From an uncultured Halomonas sp. (GTDB lineage Bacteria; Pseudomonadota; Gammaproteobacteria; Pseudomonadales; Halomonadaceae), in contig NZ_CAMPKE010000005.1 in NCBI RefSeq assembly GCF_946887195.1, positions 168,132 to 232,131 on the forward strand: a DNA stretch of 64,000 bases. The letters run 5' to 3'. The position numbers were made by a program, and so were the translations under genes. The first letter of the stretch is position 1; each line of letters starts with the position of its first letter. Of the stretch, positions 20,434 through 29,033 are shown in pieces. A model generated the notes under the pieces. The model was not told where the DNA came from, did no database searches, and worked only from the letters and a program-made list of their open reading frames with translations.

Positions 20434-21195
20434 ATGTCACCCTCTTTCGATCTCGACGGCCAGGTAGCCCTGGTCACGGGGGGCAGCAGTGGCCTGGGTC
20501 GAGCCATGGCCATTGCCCTGGCCGGCGCCGGTGCCCGGGTGGTGGTCGCCGCCCGGCGGCGCAAGGCCCTCGACGCGAGCGTCGCGGCCATCGAGGCGCA
20601 GGGAGGCCAGGCGAGCGCGCTTGTGGTCGATCTTGCCGATCCCGGCGCCCTGGATGAGACTGCCCGCCAGGCGGCCGAACCCTTCGGGTCGGTGACAATC
20701 CTGGTCAACGCCGCGGGTGTCAATCTGCGTCAGCCCATCGAGGAGGTCGACTTGGCTTCCTGGCAACTGACGCTGCAATTGCACCTGGGCACCCCTTTCT
20801 TCCTAGGCCGCGCACTGATGCCCGGCATGAAGGCCAACGGCTATGGACGCATCATCAACCTGGCCTCGCTGCAATCGCAACGGGCCTTTCCCGATAGTGC
20901 TCCTTACGGCGCGGGAAAGGGCGGCATCGTGCAGCTGACCCGGGCCATGGCCGAGGCTTGGTCTCGCCATGGCATCAATGCCAACGCCATCGCCCCGGGC
21001 TTCTTTCCCACCGAGCTGACGGCGCCCGTCTTCGACGATCCCGCCTCGGCCGAGGCACTGGCCGCGCGCACCGCCATCGGCCGCAACGGCACCATGGCCG
21101 ATATCGGCGGCCCCACGGTTTTCCTGGCGTCCCCCGCCGCGGCCTACGTCACCGGGCAGACCCTCTACGTGGATGGCGGTTTCACCGCGAAGTGA
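20434..21195 (+). CDS. hpsO: SDR dehydrogenase of the DHPS pathway (HpsO-like)
   Basis: A 253-residue classical short-chain dehydrogenase with TGGSSGLG near residue 16, NAAGVN, the catalytic Ser in NLASLQSQ, YGAGKGG (YxxxK) and the C-terminal YVTGQTLYVDGG. The hps pathway uses a pair of 2-dehydrogenases to interconvert the two DHPS enantiomers via the 2-keto compound, so that HpsN can act on the R form. This gene occupies the hpsO position, one base after hpsN and 27 bases before a zinc alcohol dehydrogenase. The family is certain; the substrate comes from context. Confidence 0.65.
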   Translation: MSPSFDLDGQVALVTGGSSGLGRAMAIALAGAGARVVVAARRRKALDASVAAIEAQGGQASALVVDLADPGALDETARQAAEPFGSVTILVNAAGVNLRQPIEEVDLASWQLTLQLHLGTPFFLGRALMPGMKANGYGRIINLASLQSQRAFPDSAPYGAGKGGIVQLTRAMAEAWSRHGINANAIAPGFFPTELTAPVFDDPASAEALAARTAIGRNGTMADIGGPTVFLASPAAAYVTGQTLYVDGGFTAK

Positions 21196-21222
21196 GCTTA
21201 TTTCACTCAAGGAGATTGCATC

Positions 21223-22209
21223 ATGCAGGCACTCTATTACGTCGGTCCCGAGCGGCTCGAGCTCCGCGAGGCCGAAGAGGAACCACTGGCGCAGGGCGAG
21301 TCGCGGGTACGCATCCAGGCCACCGGCATCTGCGGCTCCGATCTGCACGCCTACCATGGCCACGATCCGCGTCGCCAGCCGCCGCTGATCCTCGGCCATG
21401 AGGCCGCCGGCATGGTGGTGGAAGGAGCCCTGGCCGGCAAGCGCGTGACCATGAATCCGCTGATCGTCTGCGGCCACTGCGATTACTGTCTGAGCGGCCG
21501 GCAGAATCTCTGCAGCAATCGCACGATGATCGGCATGACCCGGGCGGGTACCTTCGCCGAGTCCTTGACCATTCCCGATCACTGCCTGATCGAGTTGCCC
21601 GACACCCTGTCGCCGGTTGCAGCGGCGCTGACCGAGCCGGCGGCCACCGCCCTGCATGGCATTCAGCGGCTCGAACGCACGCTATCACGCTCCCTGGCCG
21701 ATGCCCGGGTGCTGGTCATCGGCGCCGGGGCGGTTGGGCTGTTGGTGGGGCTGATGCTGCGTCAACGTGGCGTACGTACACTGCACTTGGCCGACACCAA
21801 TCCATTAAGACGCCGGACCGCTCAGGAGGCGGGACTCGAGACCTTCGATCCCCGCGACCAGGTGCCGGAGGAAAACAGCGTCGAGGCAGTTTTCGACTGT
21901 GTGGGTGCGTCGCCAACCCGGGACATGGCCGTGCGTGCCGTGCGACCCGGCGGCGCCATCATGCATCTCGGGCTCCAGGATAACGAGGGTGCGCTCGACG
22001 TGCGCGCCATAACGCTCAAGGAGATTACCTTTCTCGGCGCCTATACCTACACACCAAGCGATCTCAGGGCTACGGTTGCGTTATTGGACTCAGGCGCGTT
22101 GGGCGATCTCGCCTGGGTGGAGACTCGCAGCCTACGCGAGGGGGGAGAGGCATTCGCCGATCTGGTGGCTGGCCGCACCGCGGCAGCCAAGGTGGTATTG
22201 CTGCCGTAG
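21223..22209 (+). CDS. hpsP: Zinc alcohol dehydrogenase of the DHPS pathway (HpsP-like)
   Basis: A 328-residue medium-chain dehydrogenase. Catalytic zinc ligands are in GICGSD near residue 36 and GHEAAG near 59. The four structural-zinc cysteines follow in CGHCDYCLSGRQNLC, and the Rossmann loop is GAGAVGLL. It fits the hpsP position at the end of the hpsN-O-P series, the second enzyme of the proposed DHPS racemising pair. The ATG has AAGGAG upstream. Enzymes that would cleave sulfolactate (SuyAB) are not in this window. The gene ends 13 bases from the convergent TraX-like gene. Confidence 0.65.
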   Translation: MQALYYVGPERLELREAEEEPLAQGESRVRIQATGICGSDLHAYHGHDPRRQPPLILGHEAAGMVVEGALAGKRVTMNPLIVCGHCDYCLSGRQNLCSNRTMIGMTRAGTFAESLTIPDHCLIELPDTLSPVAAALTEPAATALHGIQRLERTLSRSLADARVLVIGAGAVGLLVGLMLRQRGVRTLHLADTNPLRRRTAQEAGLETFDPRDQVPEENSVEAVFDCVGASPTRDMAVRAVRPGGAIMHLGLQDNEGALDVRAITLKEITFLGAYTYTPSDLRATVALLDSGALGDLAWVETRSLREGGEAFADLVAGRTAAAKVVLLP

Positions 22210-22222
22210 TCATCGTGCGCCT

Positions 22223-23020
22223 TCACCCCGGCCAGTGCAGCAGCACGGCGATCGCCGCGAAATGGCCGGGGTACCAGGCCAGCCATAGCTTGCGCGGCAT
22301 CTTGACCGCAACCGCCGGCACCCGGCGGGCGGCGCCGGCGGCCAGTATCAATACCAGCAGGCAGGTCGCCACGGTGAACGATTTGGCCATCTCGGAGCTG
22401 TTCATCAGCCCGGCGACGAGCAGTACCGGCAGCGCCGCCAACAGCGTGCCGAGCCGCTCGGTGATATCGCCGGCTGGCTGATTCAACGCTTGCAGCGCAA
22501 GCATGTAGAGAGGAATCAGCAGCAGGCCGCGATGGCCATATTCCACCCAAGGGCCGATCAGCCACCACACCACCAGCGAGGCTGCCACCGCCAGGCCGGC
22601 GCCGGCGGCGTTTTTCGCCGAGCCGTTCTCCGGCAGCGCCGCGCGGCGTAACAGCGCCTGGAGCAGCGTACCCCAGCACAGCCCCAGCGCCAGGGTGAAG
22701 CAGATATTCAACTGGAAGCCGTCGCGTGGCATGGTCATATAAGGCAACTGGGCGAACAGGCCGATGACCAGGATACGCCGGGCGTAGCGAATCGGGTCGC
22801 GGGTATTGTAAAGCCCATGCCAGGCGACCATGGCGGCGAACAGCGGAAAGGCGATGCGCCCGATCGACGAGCTGGCCCAGCCGACATCCCAGCTATAAGG
22901 CATCAGGTAGCGGGTCACGTGATCCACGGTCATGGTGATCAGGGCCAGCCACTGGCCCCAGCCGGTCCAGGCCGAGGAGGGGCGCGGTGTGTCTGGCGCG
23001 GTGAGGGCGGATACGGGCAT
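22223..23020 (-). CDS. TraX family membrane protein
   Basis: About 265 residues with roughly eight hydrophobic segments and the TraX-family signature WLALITMTVDHVTRYLMP, then SIGRIAFPLFAAMVAWH, RRILVIGLFAQLPYM and NICFTLALG. In the F plasmid TraX N-acetylates pilin. Chromosomal copies away from conjugation genes, as here, are common and of unknown role, perhaps acyl transfer. I choose ATG 23020 with GGAG seven bases upstream. It is divergent from the LysR gene. Confidence 0.8.
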   Translation of the reverse strand: MPVSALTAPDTPRPSSAWTGWGQWLALITMTVDHVTRYLMPYSWDVGWASSSIGRIAFPLFAAMVAWHGLYNTRDPIRYARRILVIGLFAQLPYMTMPRDGFQLNICFTLALGLCWGTLLQALLRRAALPENGSAKNAAGAGLAVAASLVVWWLIGPWVEYGHRGLLLIPLYMLALQALNQPAGDITERLGTLLAALPVLLVAGLMNSSEMAKSFTVATCLLVLILAAGAARRVPAVAVKMPRKLWLAWYPGHFAAIAVLLHWPG

Positions 23021-23151
23021 CGACATTCTCCGGGCGTGCGTCGTTGACGGGCGGCTTGCCCAGCTCGGCGACAATCGCGGCTACGATAGCGATCATTGCC
23101 GGCAATCGCCAGCGGGCCATGTTCGGGGCCCTCATAAAGAGAGGATGCACG

Positions 23152-24108
23152 ATGCGAGGGGCGTTCGGTTTCGATCTGCGCAGCATGGAAATCTTCGTCG
23201 AGACGCTGGAGCGCGGCAGCCAGACGGCGGCGGCCGAGAGCCTGGGGCTCAAGCAGTCGTCGGTATCGCAGAGCTTGGCGAATCTCGAAGAGGCGCTGGG
23301 TACGGCGCTGCTCGAACGTCACTCACGCCCGCTGGAGCCCACCGCCGCCGGGCGGCTATTCTACGACCGCGCTCGCAAGATGCTTGCCGAGGCGCGCGCC
23401 ATGCGCCGCGAGCTGAGTCGCCGAGGCCCCCAGCAACTGCATCAGGTGCGCATGGCGCTGGTCGATTCGCTGGCCACCGCGGTGGGTAAGCCACTGATCG
23501 AGGCGATCAAGCGCCACACCACCGGCTACACCCTGACCACCGGCCTTTCGCACATGCATGGCCATGCGCTGCTGACGCGGCATGTCGATATCATCATCTC
23601 CGACGACCGGCTGGAGAACTACGACGGCCTGGAGCGTCACGCCCTGGTTACCGAGCCCTTCGTGCTGGTGCTGCCGGGCGATTGGTCCGGCCCGCTGGAT
23701 AATCTGCGCTGGCTGGCGCGACGGCTCGATTTCGTGCGCTACACCCCGCAGTCGCTGATCGGCCAGACCATCGAGCGCCATCTGCGCCTCAATCAACTGG
23801 AGTTGCCTGCGCGGTTGCATCTCGACAACACCTTCGCCTTGCTGCGCCTCGTCGATGCCGGAGTCGGCTGGACGATCACCACGCCGCTGTGTCTGTATCA
23901 GGCTGGATTCGATCGCTTGAAGGTACACGTGGCGCCGTTGCCTATCGCGCCGCTAGCGCGCGAATTGACGCTGGTGGCGCGACGCGACGAGCTTGGCGAT
24001 CTACCCGCGCAACTGGCCCGCGACAGTCGCCGCTTGCTCGAGGCGCACTATCTGGCCGAGTTGCAGCGCCATTTGCCCTGGTTGCATGGTCAGGTGCGCA
24101 TTCACTGA
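23152..24108 (+). CDS. LysR family transcriptional regulator
   Basis: A 318-residue LysR regulator. The N-terminal winged helix-turn-helix (LRSMEIFVETLERGSQTAAAESLGLKQSSVSQSLANLEEALGTALLERH) is followed by a sensor domain. Start ATG 23152 is preceded by AGAGAGG. It lies between the divergent TraX gene and the permease gene 188 bases downstream on the same strand. It could therefore control the amino-alcohol cluster that follows; nothing in the sequence proves this. Confidence 0.82.
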   Translation: MRGAFGFDLRSMEIFVETLERGSQTAAAESLGLKQSSVSQSLANLEEALGTALLERHSRPLEPTAAGRLFYDRARKMLAEARAMRRELSRRGPQQLHQVRMALVDSLATAVGKPLIEAIKRHTTGYTLTTGLSHMHGHALLTRHVDIIISDDRLENYDGLERHALVTEPFVLVLPGDWSGPLDNLRWLARRLDFVRYTPQSLIGQTIERHLRLNQLELPARLHLDNTFALLRLVDAGVGWTITTPLCLYQAGFDRLKVHVAPLPIAPLARELTLVARRDELGDLPAQLARDSRRLLEAHYLAELQRHLPWLHGQVRIH

Positions 24109-24296
24109 CCGCCTGTGGCCCGCCATCACCAGTATCGATTTTTTCGATAGTGCGAATGTCAGCCCGATCGATGCCGCTTGCCGAATCGTCATCCTGCCAA
24201 CCAGACTCTCGATACTGGTTCGATCGTGTTCAATCGTTTCGCCCCTGAACAACAACAATGCGGCGTCATCGGCGACCGCATCCGGTGGAGAAGAAC

Positions 24297-25796
24297 ATGA
24301 ACAAGAGTGAGAGCAGCATCCGCTATAAGCACGAAGATGCCTCGTATTTCGAAAAGCGCGGCCTGCGCCGCCATGCCGGGCCATGGTCGCTCTGGGCGCT
24401 GGGTGTCGGCGCGGTGATCTCCGGTCACTATTCGGGCTGGAATCTCGGCCTGTTATCGGGCGGCTGGGGCGGCATGCTGATCGCCACCATCCTGATCGGC
24501 ATCATGTATCTCGGCCTGACGTTCTGCATCGCCGAGATGTCGCCGGCATTGCCGCATACCGGCGCGGCGTACTCGTTCGCGCGCTCGTCGATGGGGCCGT
24601 GGGGCGGCTTCATCACCGGCTTGTGCGAGAACGTCGAATACGTACTCACGCCGGCGGTGATCGTGTTCTTCATCGGCTCCTACCTGACGGGGATCTTCGA
24701 GACCGGCACGGCGTTTCAGCCGATCTGGTGGATCATCGGTTATATCCTGTTCGTCGGCCTCAACATCGTCGGCGTCGAGCTCTCCTTCAAGGTCACGCTG
24801 ACGGTGACGCTGATGGCGTTGACGGTGCTGGTGATCTTCTGGATATCGGCATTTGGGAATATCGATTTCAGCACCTGGGCGCTGAATATCGGTTCCGACG
24901 GCCAACTGCTGGAAGGCGGTGGCGGACCCTTCCTGCCGATGGGTATCGGCGGTGCGCTGGCCGCCATGCCGTTCGCGGTATGGCTGTTCCTGGCGATCGA
25001 GCAGCTACCGCTGGCCGCCGAGGAGTCCGTCGATCCCAAGAAGGATATGCCCAAGGGCATCATTCTGGGCATGGTCACGTTGATCGTCTCGGCATTCATG
25101 ATTCTGTTTTTGAACCCCTCGGTGGCCGGCGTCGGTTCCTACGCGCTGGGGCAATCCGGCGAGCCGCTGCTGGATGGCTTCAAGGCGATCTTCGGTGGCG
25201 GCACCGCCAAGGTATTGGCGCTGATCGCCATCGTCGGGTTGATCTCGAGCTTTCATACGATCATCTTCGCCCAGGGGCGGCAGGTCTATTCGCTATCGCG
25301 CGCCGGCTATTTTCCGACCTTCCTGTCGGTGACCCATGGCACCCGCAAGACGCCGCATATCGCCATGATCGGCGGGGCTCTGGTCGGACTGACGATCATG
25401 CTGGTGTGTTTCTTCACGCTCGGCGCCGACAAAGGCTCGGCGATCATCGGTGGCACGCTTTTGAACATGGCGGTGTTCGGCGCCATGTGCTCCTACGTCG
25501 CGCAGGCCGTATCCTTCATCCTGCTGCGCAAGAACTATCCGGCCATCGAACGGCCCTATCGCAGCCCATTCGGCACCTGGGGCGCCTGGACGACCATCGT
25601 CATCGCGCTGGTCACGATCTACTTCCAGCTCAGTGACAGTGTTTATCGCGCCGGGATTCTCGGTGTGGCGATATGGTTCGCCGTGGGCATCATCTATTTC
25701 GCGCTGATCGGGCGCAATCGCCTGATCCTTTCGCCGGAAGAGGAGTTCGCGATGGAGCACAAGGCGAAAGCAACCGAGACACTGGCGCCAAAATAA
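24297..25796 (+). CDS. APC family permease, ethanolamine permease-like
   Basis: A 499-residue amino acid/polyamine/organocation permease with about twelve membrane segments. It begins FEKRGLRRHAGPWSLWALGVGAVISGHYSGWNLGL and contains FCIAEMSPALPHTGAAYSFAR, ENVEYVLTPAVIVFFIG and WLFLAIEQLPLAAEES, as in ethanolamine permeases. It is the first gene of a set with a glutamine-synthetase-like ligase, aldehyde and alcohol dehydrogenases and an amidotransferase, so the likely cargo is ethanolamine or another short amino alcohol. ATG 24297 has GGTGGAGAAG upstream. Confidence 0.8.
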   Translation: MNKSESSIRYKHEDASYFEKRGLRRHAGPWSLWALGVGAVISGHYSGWNLGLLSGGWGGMLIATILIGIMYLGLTFCIAEMSPALPHTGAAYSFARSSMGPWGGFITGLCENVEYVLTPAVIVFFIGSYLTGIFETGTAFQPIWWIIGYILFVGLNIVGVELSFKVTLTVTLMALTVLVIFWISAFGNIDFSTWALNIGSDGQLLEGGGGPFLPMGIGGALAAMPFAVWLFLAIEQLPLAAEESVDPKKDMPKGIILGMVTLIVSAFMILFLNPSVAGVGSYALGQSGEPLLDGFKAIFGGGTAKVLALIAIVGLISSFHTIIFAQGRQVYSLSRAGYFPTFLSVTHGTRKTPHIAMIGGALVGLTIMLVCFFTLGADKGSAIIGGTLLNMAVFGAMCSYVAQAVSFILLRKNYPAIERPYRSPFGTWGAWTTIVIALVTIYFQLSDSVYRAGILGVAIWFAVGIIYFALIGRNRLILSPEEEFAMEHKAKATETLAPK

Positions 25797-25822
25797 TCAC
25801 AATCGGACGCGAGGAACGCTCG

Positions 25823-27202
25823 ATGAGCGCGATGCAAGCGAGAGACGTCAAGACCATCGAGGACGCCAGGCGCCTGATCGAGGCGCGAGGCCTGACCCAC
25901 GTCAAGGTCGGCATGTTCGATATCGATGGGGTGATGGTCGGTAAATACATGTGCAAGAAGAAGTTCCTCGCCGCACTCGAGGAGGGCTTCGCATTCTGCG
26001 ACGTGGTGCTGGGCTGGGACAGCAAGGACGAGCTCTACGACAACGTCACCTATACAGGTTGGCATACCGGCTATCCGGACGCCGCATTGAGAATCGTTCC
26101 CGAGAGCTGTCGCGACGTGCCTTTCGAGGGCGACATGCTGCTGTTCCTGGCCGAGTTCGATGGCCCGGCGGGGCGGATCTGCCCGCGCGGGCTGCTCGAA
26201 AGGGTGCTGGCGCGCGGTCGCGAGATGGGCTTTGATGCCTTCGGCTCGCTGGAGTATGAATTCTTCCTGTTCCAGGAGACGCCGGAGTCGATCCGCGAGA
26301 AGGGCTTTCGCAACCTGAAGCCGTTGACGCCGGACATGATGGGCTACTCGATGCTCAGAAGCTCGGTGCATAGCGAGCTCTATCATGAACTGCTGAAGCT
26401 GGCCGAAACGATGGATTTCCCCATCGAAAGCCTGCATACCGAGACCGGCCCCGGCGTGCTGGAGGCGGCAATCGGCGTCGACGATGCGCTGGCCGCCGGC
26501 GACAAGGGGGCGCTGTTCAAGACCTTCACCAAGGTCTGGGCGCAGCGCCGCGGGTTGATGGCGACCTTCATGGCCAAGTGGTCAGCGGACTATCCCGGCC
26601 AGAGCGGGCATATCCATCTCTCGCTGCGCGAGCGTGAATCCGGCAAATCGGCGTTCTTCGCTGCCGACAAGCCCTACACGATGAGTGATGTGCAGCGTCA
26701 CTTCGTCGCCGGCCAGCAGAAGCTGATGCCGGAATTCCTGGCCCTGTTTTCGCCGACCATCAACAGCTACACGCGGCTGATTCCCGGCTTCTGGGCGCCC
26801 ACCGAGGCGACCTGGGGGGTGGAGAACCGCACCTGCGCGCTGCGCGTGATTCCTGGCTCGGATAAATCCCAGCGCGTCGAGTATCGGCTGGGCAGTGCCG
26901 ATGCCAACCCCTACCTGGCATTGGCGGCGGCGATCGGCGCCGGGTTGTACGGCATCGAGAACAAGCTCGAGCCCGATGACGAGGTGAAGGGCAATGCCTA
27001 CACGCTGGAGCACCCCGCGCACCAGGCGCTGCCGCGCACGCTATGGGAGGCCGCCCAGCGGCTCAAGGCCTCGCAGCCCGCGAGGGAGCTGTTCGGCGAT
27101 GACTTCGTCGAGCATTTCGCGGCGACGCGGGAGTGGGAGGAGCGCGAGTTCCGCAAGCACATCACCGATTGGGAGCTCGATCGCTACTTCGAGATTATAT
27201 AG
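25823..27202 (+). CDS. Glutamine synthetase-like gamma-glutamyl amine ligase
   Basis: A 459-residue type I glutamine synthetase homologue. Visible motifs are SLEYEFFLF (metal-binding Glu residues), TETGPGVLEAAIG, AKWSADYPGQSGHIHLSL with the glutamate-binding His region, VENRTCALRVIPG and RVEYRLGSADANPYLALAAAIGAGLYG. It lacks the adenylylation-loop sequence of housekeeping GlnA. Such ligases join glutamate to amines using ATP (putrescine in PuuA, isopropylamine in IpuC, ethanolamine in Streptomyces GlnA4). The flanking permease, alcohol and aldehyde dehydrogenases favour an amino alcohol substrate. ATG 25823 has GAGGAA upstream, 26 bases after the permease stop. Confidence 0.82.
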   Translation: MSAMQARDVKTIEDARRLIEARGLTHVKVGMFDIDGVMVGKYMCKKKFLAALEEGFAFCDVVLGWDSKDELYDNVTYTGWHTGYPDAALRIVPESCRDVPFEGDMLLFLAEFDGPAGRICPRGLLERVLARGREMGFDAFGSLEYEFFLFQETPESIREKGFRNLKPLTPDMMGYSMLRSSVHSELYHELLKLAETMDFPIESLHTETGPGVLEAAIGVDDALAAGDKGALFKTFTKVWAQRRGLMATFMAKWSADYPGQSGHIHLSLRERESGKSAFFAADKPYTMSDVQRHFVAGQQKLMPEFLALFSPTINSYTRLIPGFWAPTEATWGVENRTCALRVIPGSDKSQRVEYRLGSADANPYLALAAAIGAGLYGIENKLEPDDEVKGNAYTLEHPAHQALPRTLWEAAQRLKASQPARELFGDDFVEHFAATREWEEREFRKHITDWELDRYFEII

Positions 27203-27208
27203 GGGCGC

Positions 27209-27325
27209 ACTGGCTGCGCGACTCGCAGGCTGTGTTGAAGCGGAACATCGCGATGCTCATTGACTACGTGTCAACTCCGCTCGCTCGTCCCGCTTCGCCT
27301 TGCCTGCAAGCCGCTCGCTCAGTTC
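27209..27325 (+). repeat. Intergenic repeat, copy 1
   Basis: A roughly 117-base element in the 297-base gap before the aldehyde dehydrogenase gene. It shares its start (ACTGGCTGCGC), its centre (ATGCTCATTGAC, dyad, GTCAACTCCGC; 27253-27280) and its end (CGCTCGCTCAGTTC) with a second copy at 28886. The centre is a TTGAC...GTCAA inverted repeat. The remaining 174 bases up to the aldehyde dehydrogenase start show nothing I can name. Confidence 0.7.
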
Positions 27326-27499
27326 TTAGGCAGTGGTAGAGCGTTAGCGGCGCCGGGGGCAGACATGAGCGAAGCTCATTCTTCATGGATGAAGAATGGA
27401 GCGCCCAGGGAGGGGTTCACAGCGTCTTCGCGAAGGCCTGTCGCCGGAACAGCCGCGTGCCGGAGCATGGCTCCCGTTACTGAAAGGGAAGAAAATAGC

Positions 27500-28885
27500 A
27501 TGGCCATACAGAAGACGATTTCCCCGGTCGATGGCTCGGTCTACGTGGAGCGCGAACAGGCCGACCCGGCGCTGATCGAGTCGACACTGGCGCGGGCCCG
27601 GCAGGCGCAGCGCGCGTGGCGCGAGGTGCCGATCGCCGAGCGGGCGCGGCTATGCTCGGCGATGGTCGATGCGTTCGTTGCGCGGCGCGATGCGCTTGCC
27701 GAGGAGCTGACCTGGCAGATGGGCCGGCCGATCGCCGTGGCGGGTGGCGAGATCGGCGGTTTCGAGGAGCGGGCGCGGGGCATGATCGCGCTGGCCGAGG
27801 CGGCGCTGGCACCGATTCGCCTGGCCGACAAGCCGGGCTTCACGCGCTATATCAAACGCGAGCCGCTGGGTGTTGCATTCATTGTCGCGCCCTGGAACTT
27901 CCCATTCATGACGGCGGTGAACGCGGTGGTGCCGGCGATCATGGCCGGTAACGCGGTTATTCTGAAGCACTCGGCGCAAACGCCGCTATGCGCCGAACGC
28001 ATGCAGCAGGCGTTCGATAGCGCCGGGCTACCCGAGGGCGTGTTCCAGCATCTGCATCTGTCGCATGATACCGCCGAATCGGTGATGCGCGATTCACGCG
28101 TCGCTTATGTCTCCTTTACCGGCTCGGTGGGCGGCGGTGAGGTGGTCGAGCGCAGCGTTGCCGGGCGCTTCATCGCTACCGGGCTGGAACTGGGTGGTAA
28201 GGATCCAGCTTACATCCGCGCCGATGTGGAACTCGACGATGCCGTGCCGGGCGTGATGGATGGTGCCTTCTTCAACTCGGGGCAAAGCTGCTGCGGTATC
28301 GAGCGCATCTACGTGCATGAAACGATCTTCGATGCCTTCGTCGAGCGCGCCGTGGCCTGGGTCAAGCAGTTGAAGCTGGGCAATCCCACCGATCCCGAAA
28401 CCACGCTGGGGCCGATGGTCAATTCACAGGCGGCCGATTTCGTGCGCGGGCAGATCGAGGAAGCGGTGGCCGCCGGCGCCAAGGCCTGGATCGACCCGAC
28501 CGACTACCCGCTCTCCACTCCCGGCAGCGCTTATCTGGCGCCGCAGGTACTGACCGGTGTCGATCATGCGATGCGCGTGATGTGCGAGGAGAGCTTCGGC
28601 CCGGTGGTCGGCATCATGCCGGTGGCCGATGACGACGAAGCCGTGCGGCTGATGAACGACAGCGCCTTCGGGCTGACCGCTGCGGTGTTTACCCGCGATC
28701 TCGATGCCGGCGAGGCGATCGCCCAGCGCTTGGAGGCCGGCACGGTATTCACCAATCGCTGCGATTATCTCGACCCGGAACTGGCCTGGACCGGCGTAAA
28801 GCAGTCGGGGCGGGGCTGCTCACTATCGCGGATTGGGTATGAGACGCTGACACGACCCAAGTCATTCCATCTCAAGCACGGGTGA
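27500..28885 (+). CDS. Aldehyde dehydrogenase of the gamma-glutamyl amino-alcohol pathway
   Basis: A 461-residue NAD(P)-dependent aldehyde dehydrogenase. It has APWNFPF near residue 127, SFTGSVGGG, the general-base Glu in LELGGKDP near 227, the nucleophile Cys in NSGQSCCGIERI near 262 and EESFGPVVGI. It is closest in style to succinate-semialdehyde/PuuC-like enzymes. In the proposed route it would oxidise a gamma-glutamyl-aminoaldehyde to the acid, for example to gamma-glutamylglycine from ethanolamine. Start ATG 27500 with AAGGGAAG upstream; open sequence further left covers the intergenic repeat and is not coding. Repeat copies flank the gene on both sides. Confidence 0.85.
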   Translation: MAIQKTISPVDGSVYVEREQADPALIESTLARARQAQRAWREVPIAERARLCSAMVDAFVARRDALAEELTWQMGRPIAVAGGEIGGFEERARGMIALAEAALAPIRLADKPGFTRYIKREPLGVAFIVAPWNFPFMTAVNAVVPAIMAGNAVILKHSAQTPLCAERMQQAFDSAGLPEGVFQHLHLSHDTAESVMRDSRVAYVSFTGSVGGGEVVERSVAGRFIATGLELGGKDPAYIRADVELDDAVPGVMDGAFFNSGQSCCGIERIYVHETIFDAFVERAVAWVKQLKLGNPTDPETTLGPMVNSQAADFVRGQIEEAVAAGAKAWIDPTDYPLSTPGSAYLAPQVLTGVDHAMRVMCEESFGPVVGIMPVADDDEAVRLMNDSAFGLTAAVFTRDLDAGEAIAQRLEAGTVFTNRCDYLDPELAWTGVKQSGRGCSLSRIGYETLTRPKSFHLKHG

Positions 28886-28999
28886 ACTGGCTGCGCTCGG
28901 CCATACGGTGTTGAGTCCCGATTCGAAATGCTCATTGACTTAAGTCAACTCCGCTTTCTCATCGAGCCTCGCCTGGTCTGGCCTTCGCTCGCTCAGTTC
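28886..28999 (+). repeat. Intergenic repeat, copy 2
   Basis: A 114-base element starting right after the aldehyde dehydrogenase stop. It shares the start, centre and end of the copy at 27209, with the loop between arms less conserved. The centre at 28928-28954 contains the perfect palindrome TTGACTTAAGTCAA. The element ends 34 bases before the alcohol dehydrogenase start. No coding sense is evident. Confidence 0.7.
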
Positions 29000-29033
29000 A
29001 CCTGCAGAGTCGCCAAGGAATCTGGAGATCACG

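Noticed and set aside
22223..23020. Part of a conjugative element because of the TraX similarity
   Set aside because: There are no other transfer, relaxase, integrase or plasmid genes nearby; chromosomal TraX-like proteins are common.
27260..27499. N-terminal extension of the aldehyde dehydrogenase
   Set aside because: The frame is open, but it runs through the intergenic repeat and has no family similarity. ATG 27500 with a ribosome site fits the family start.
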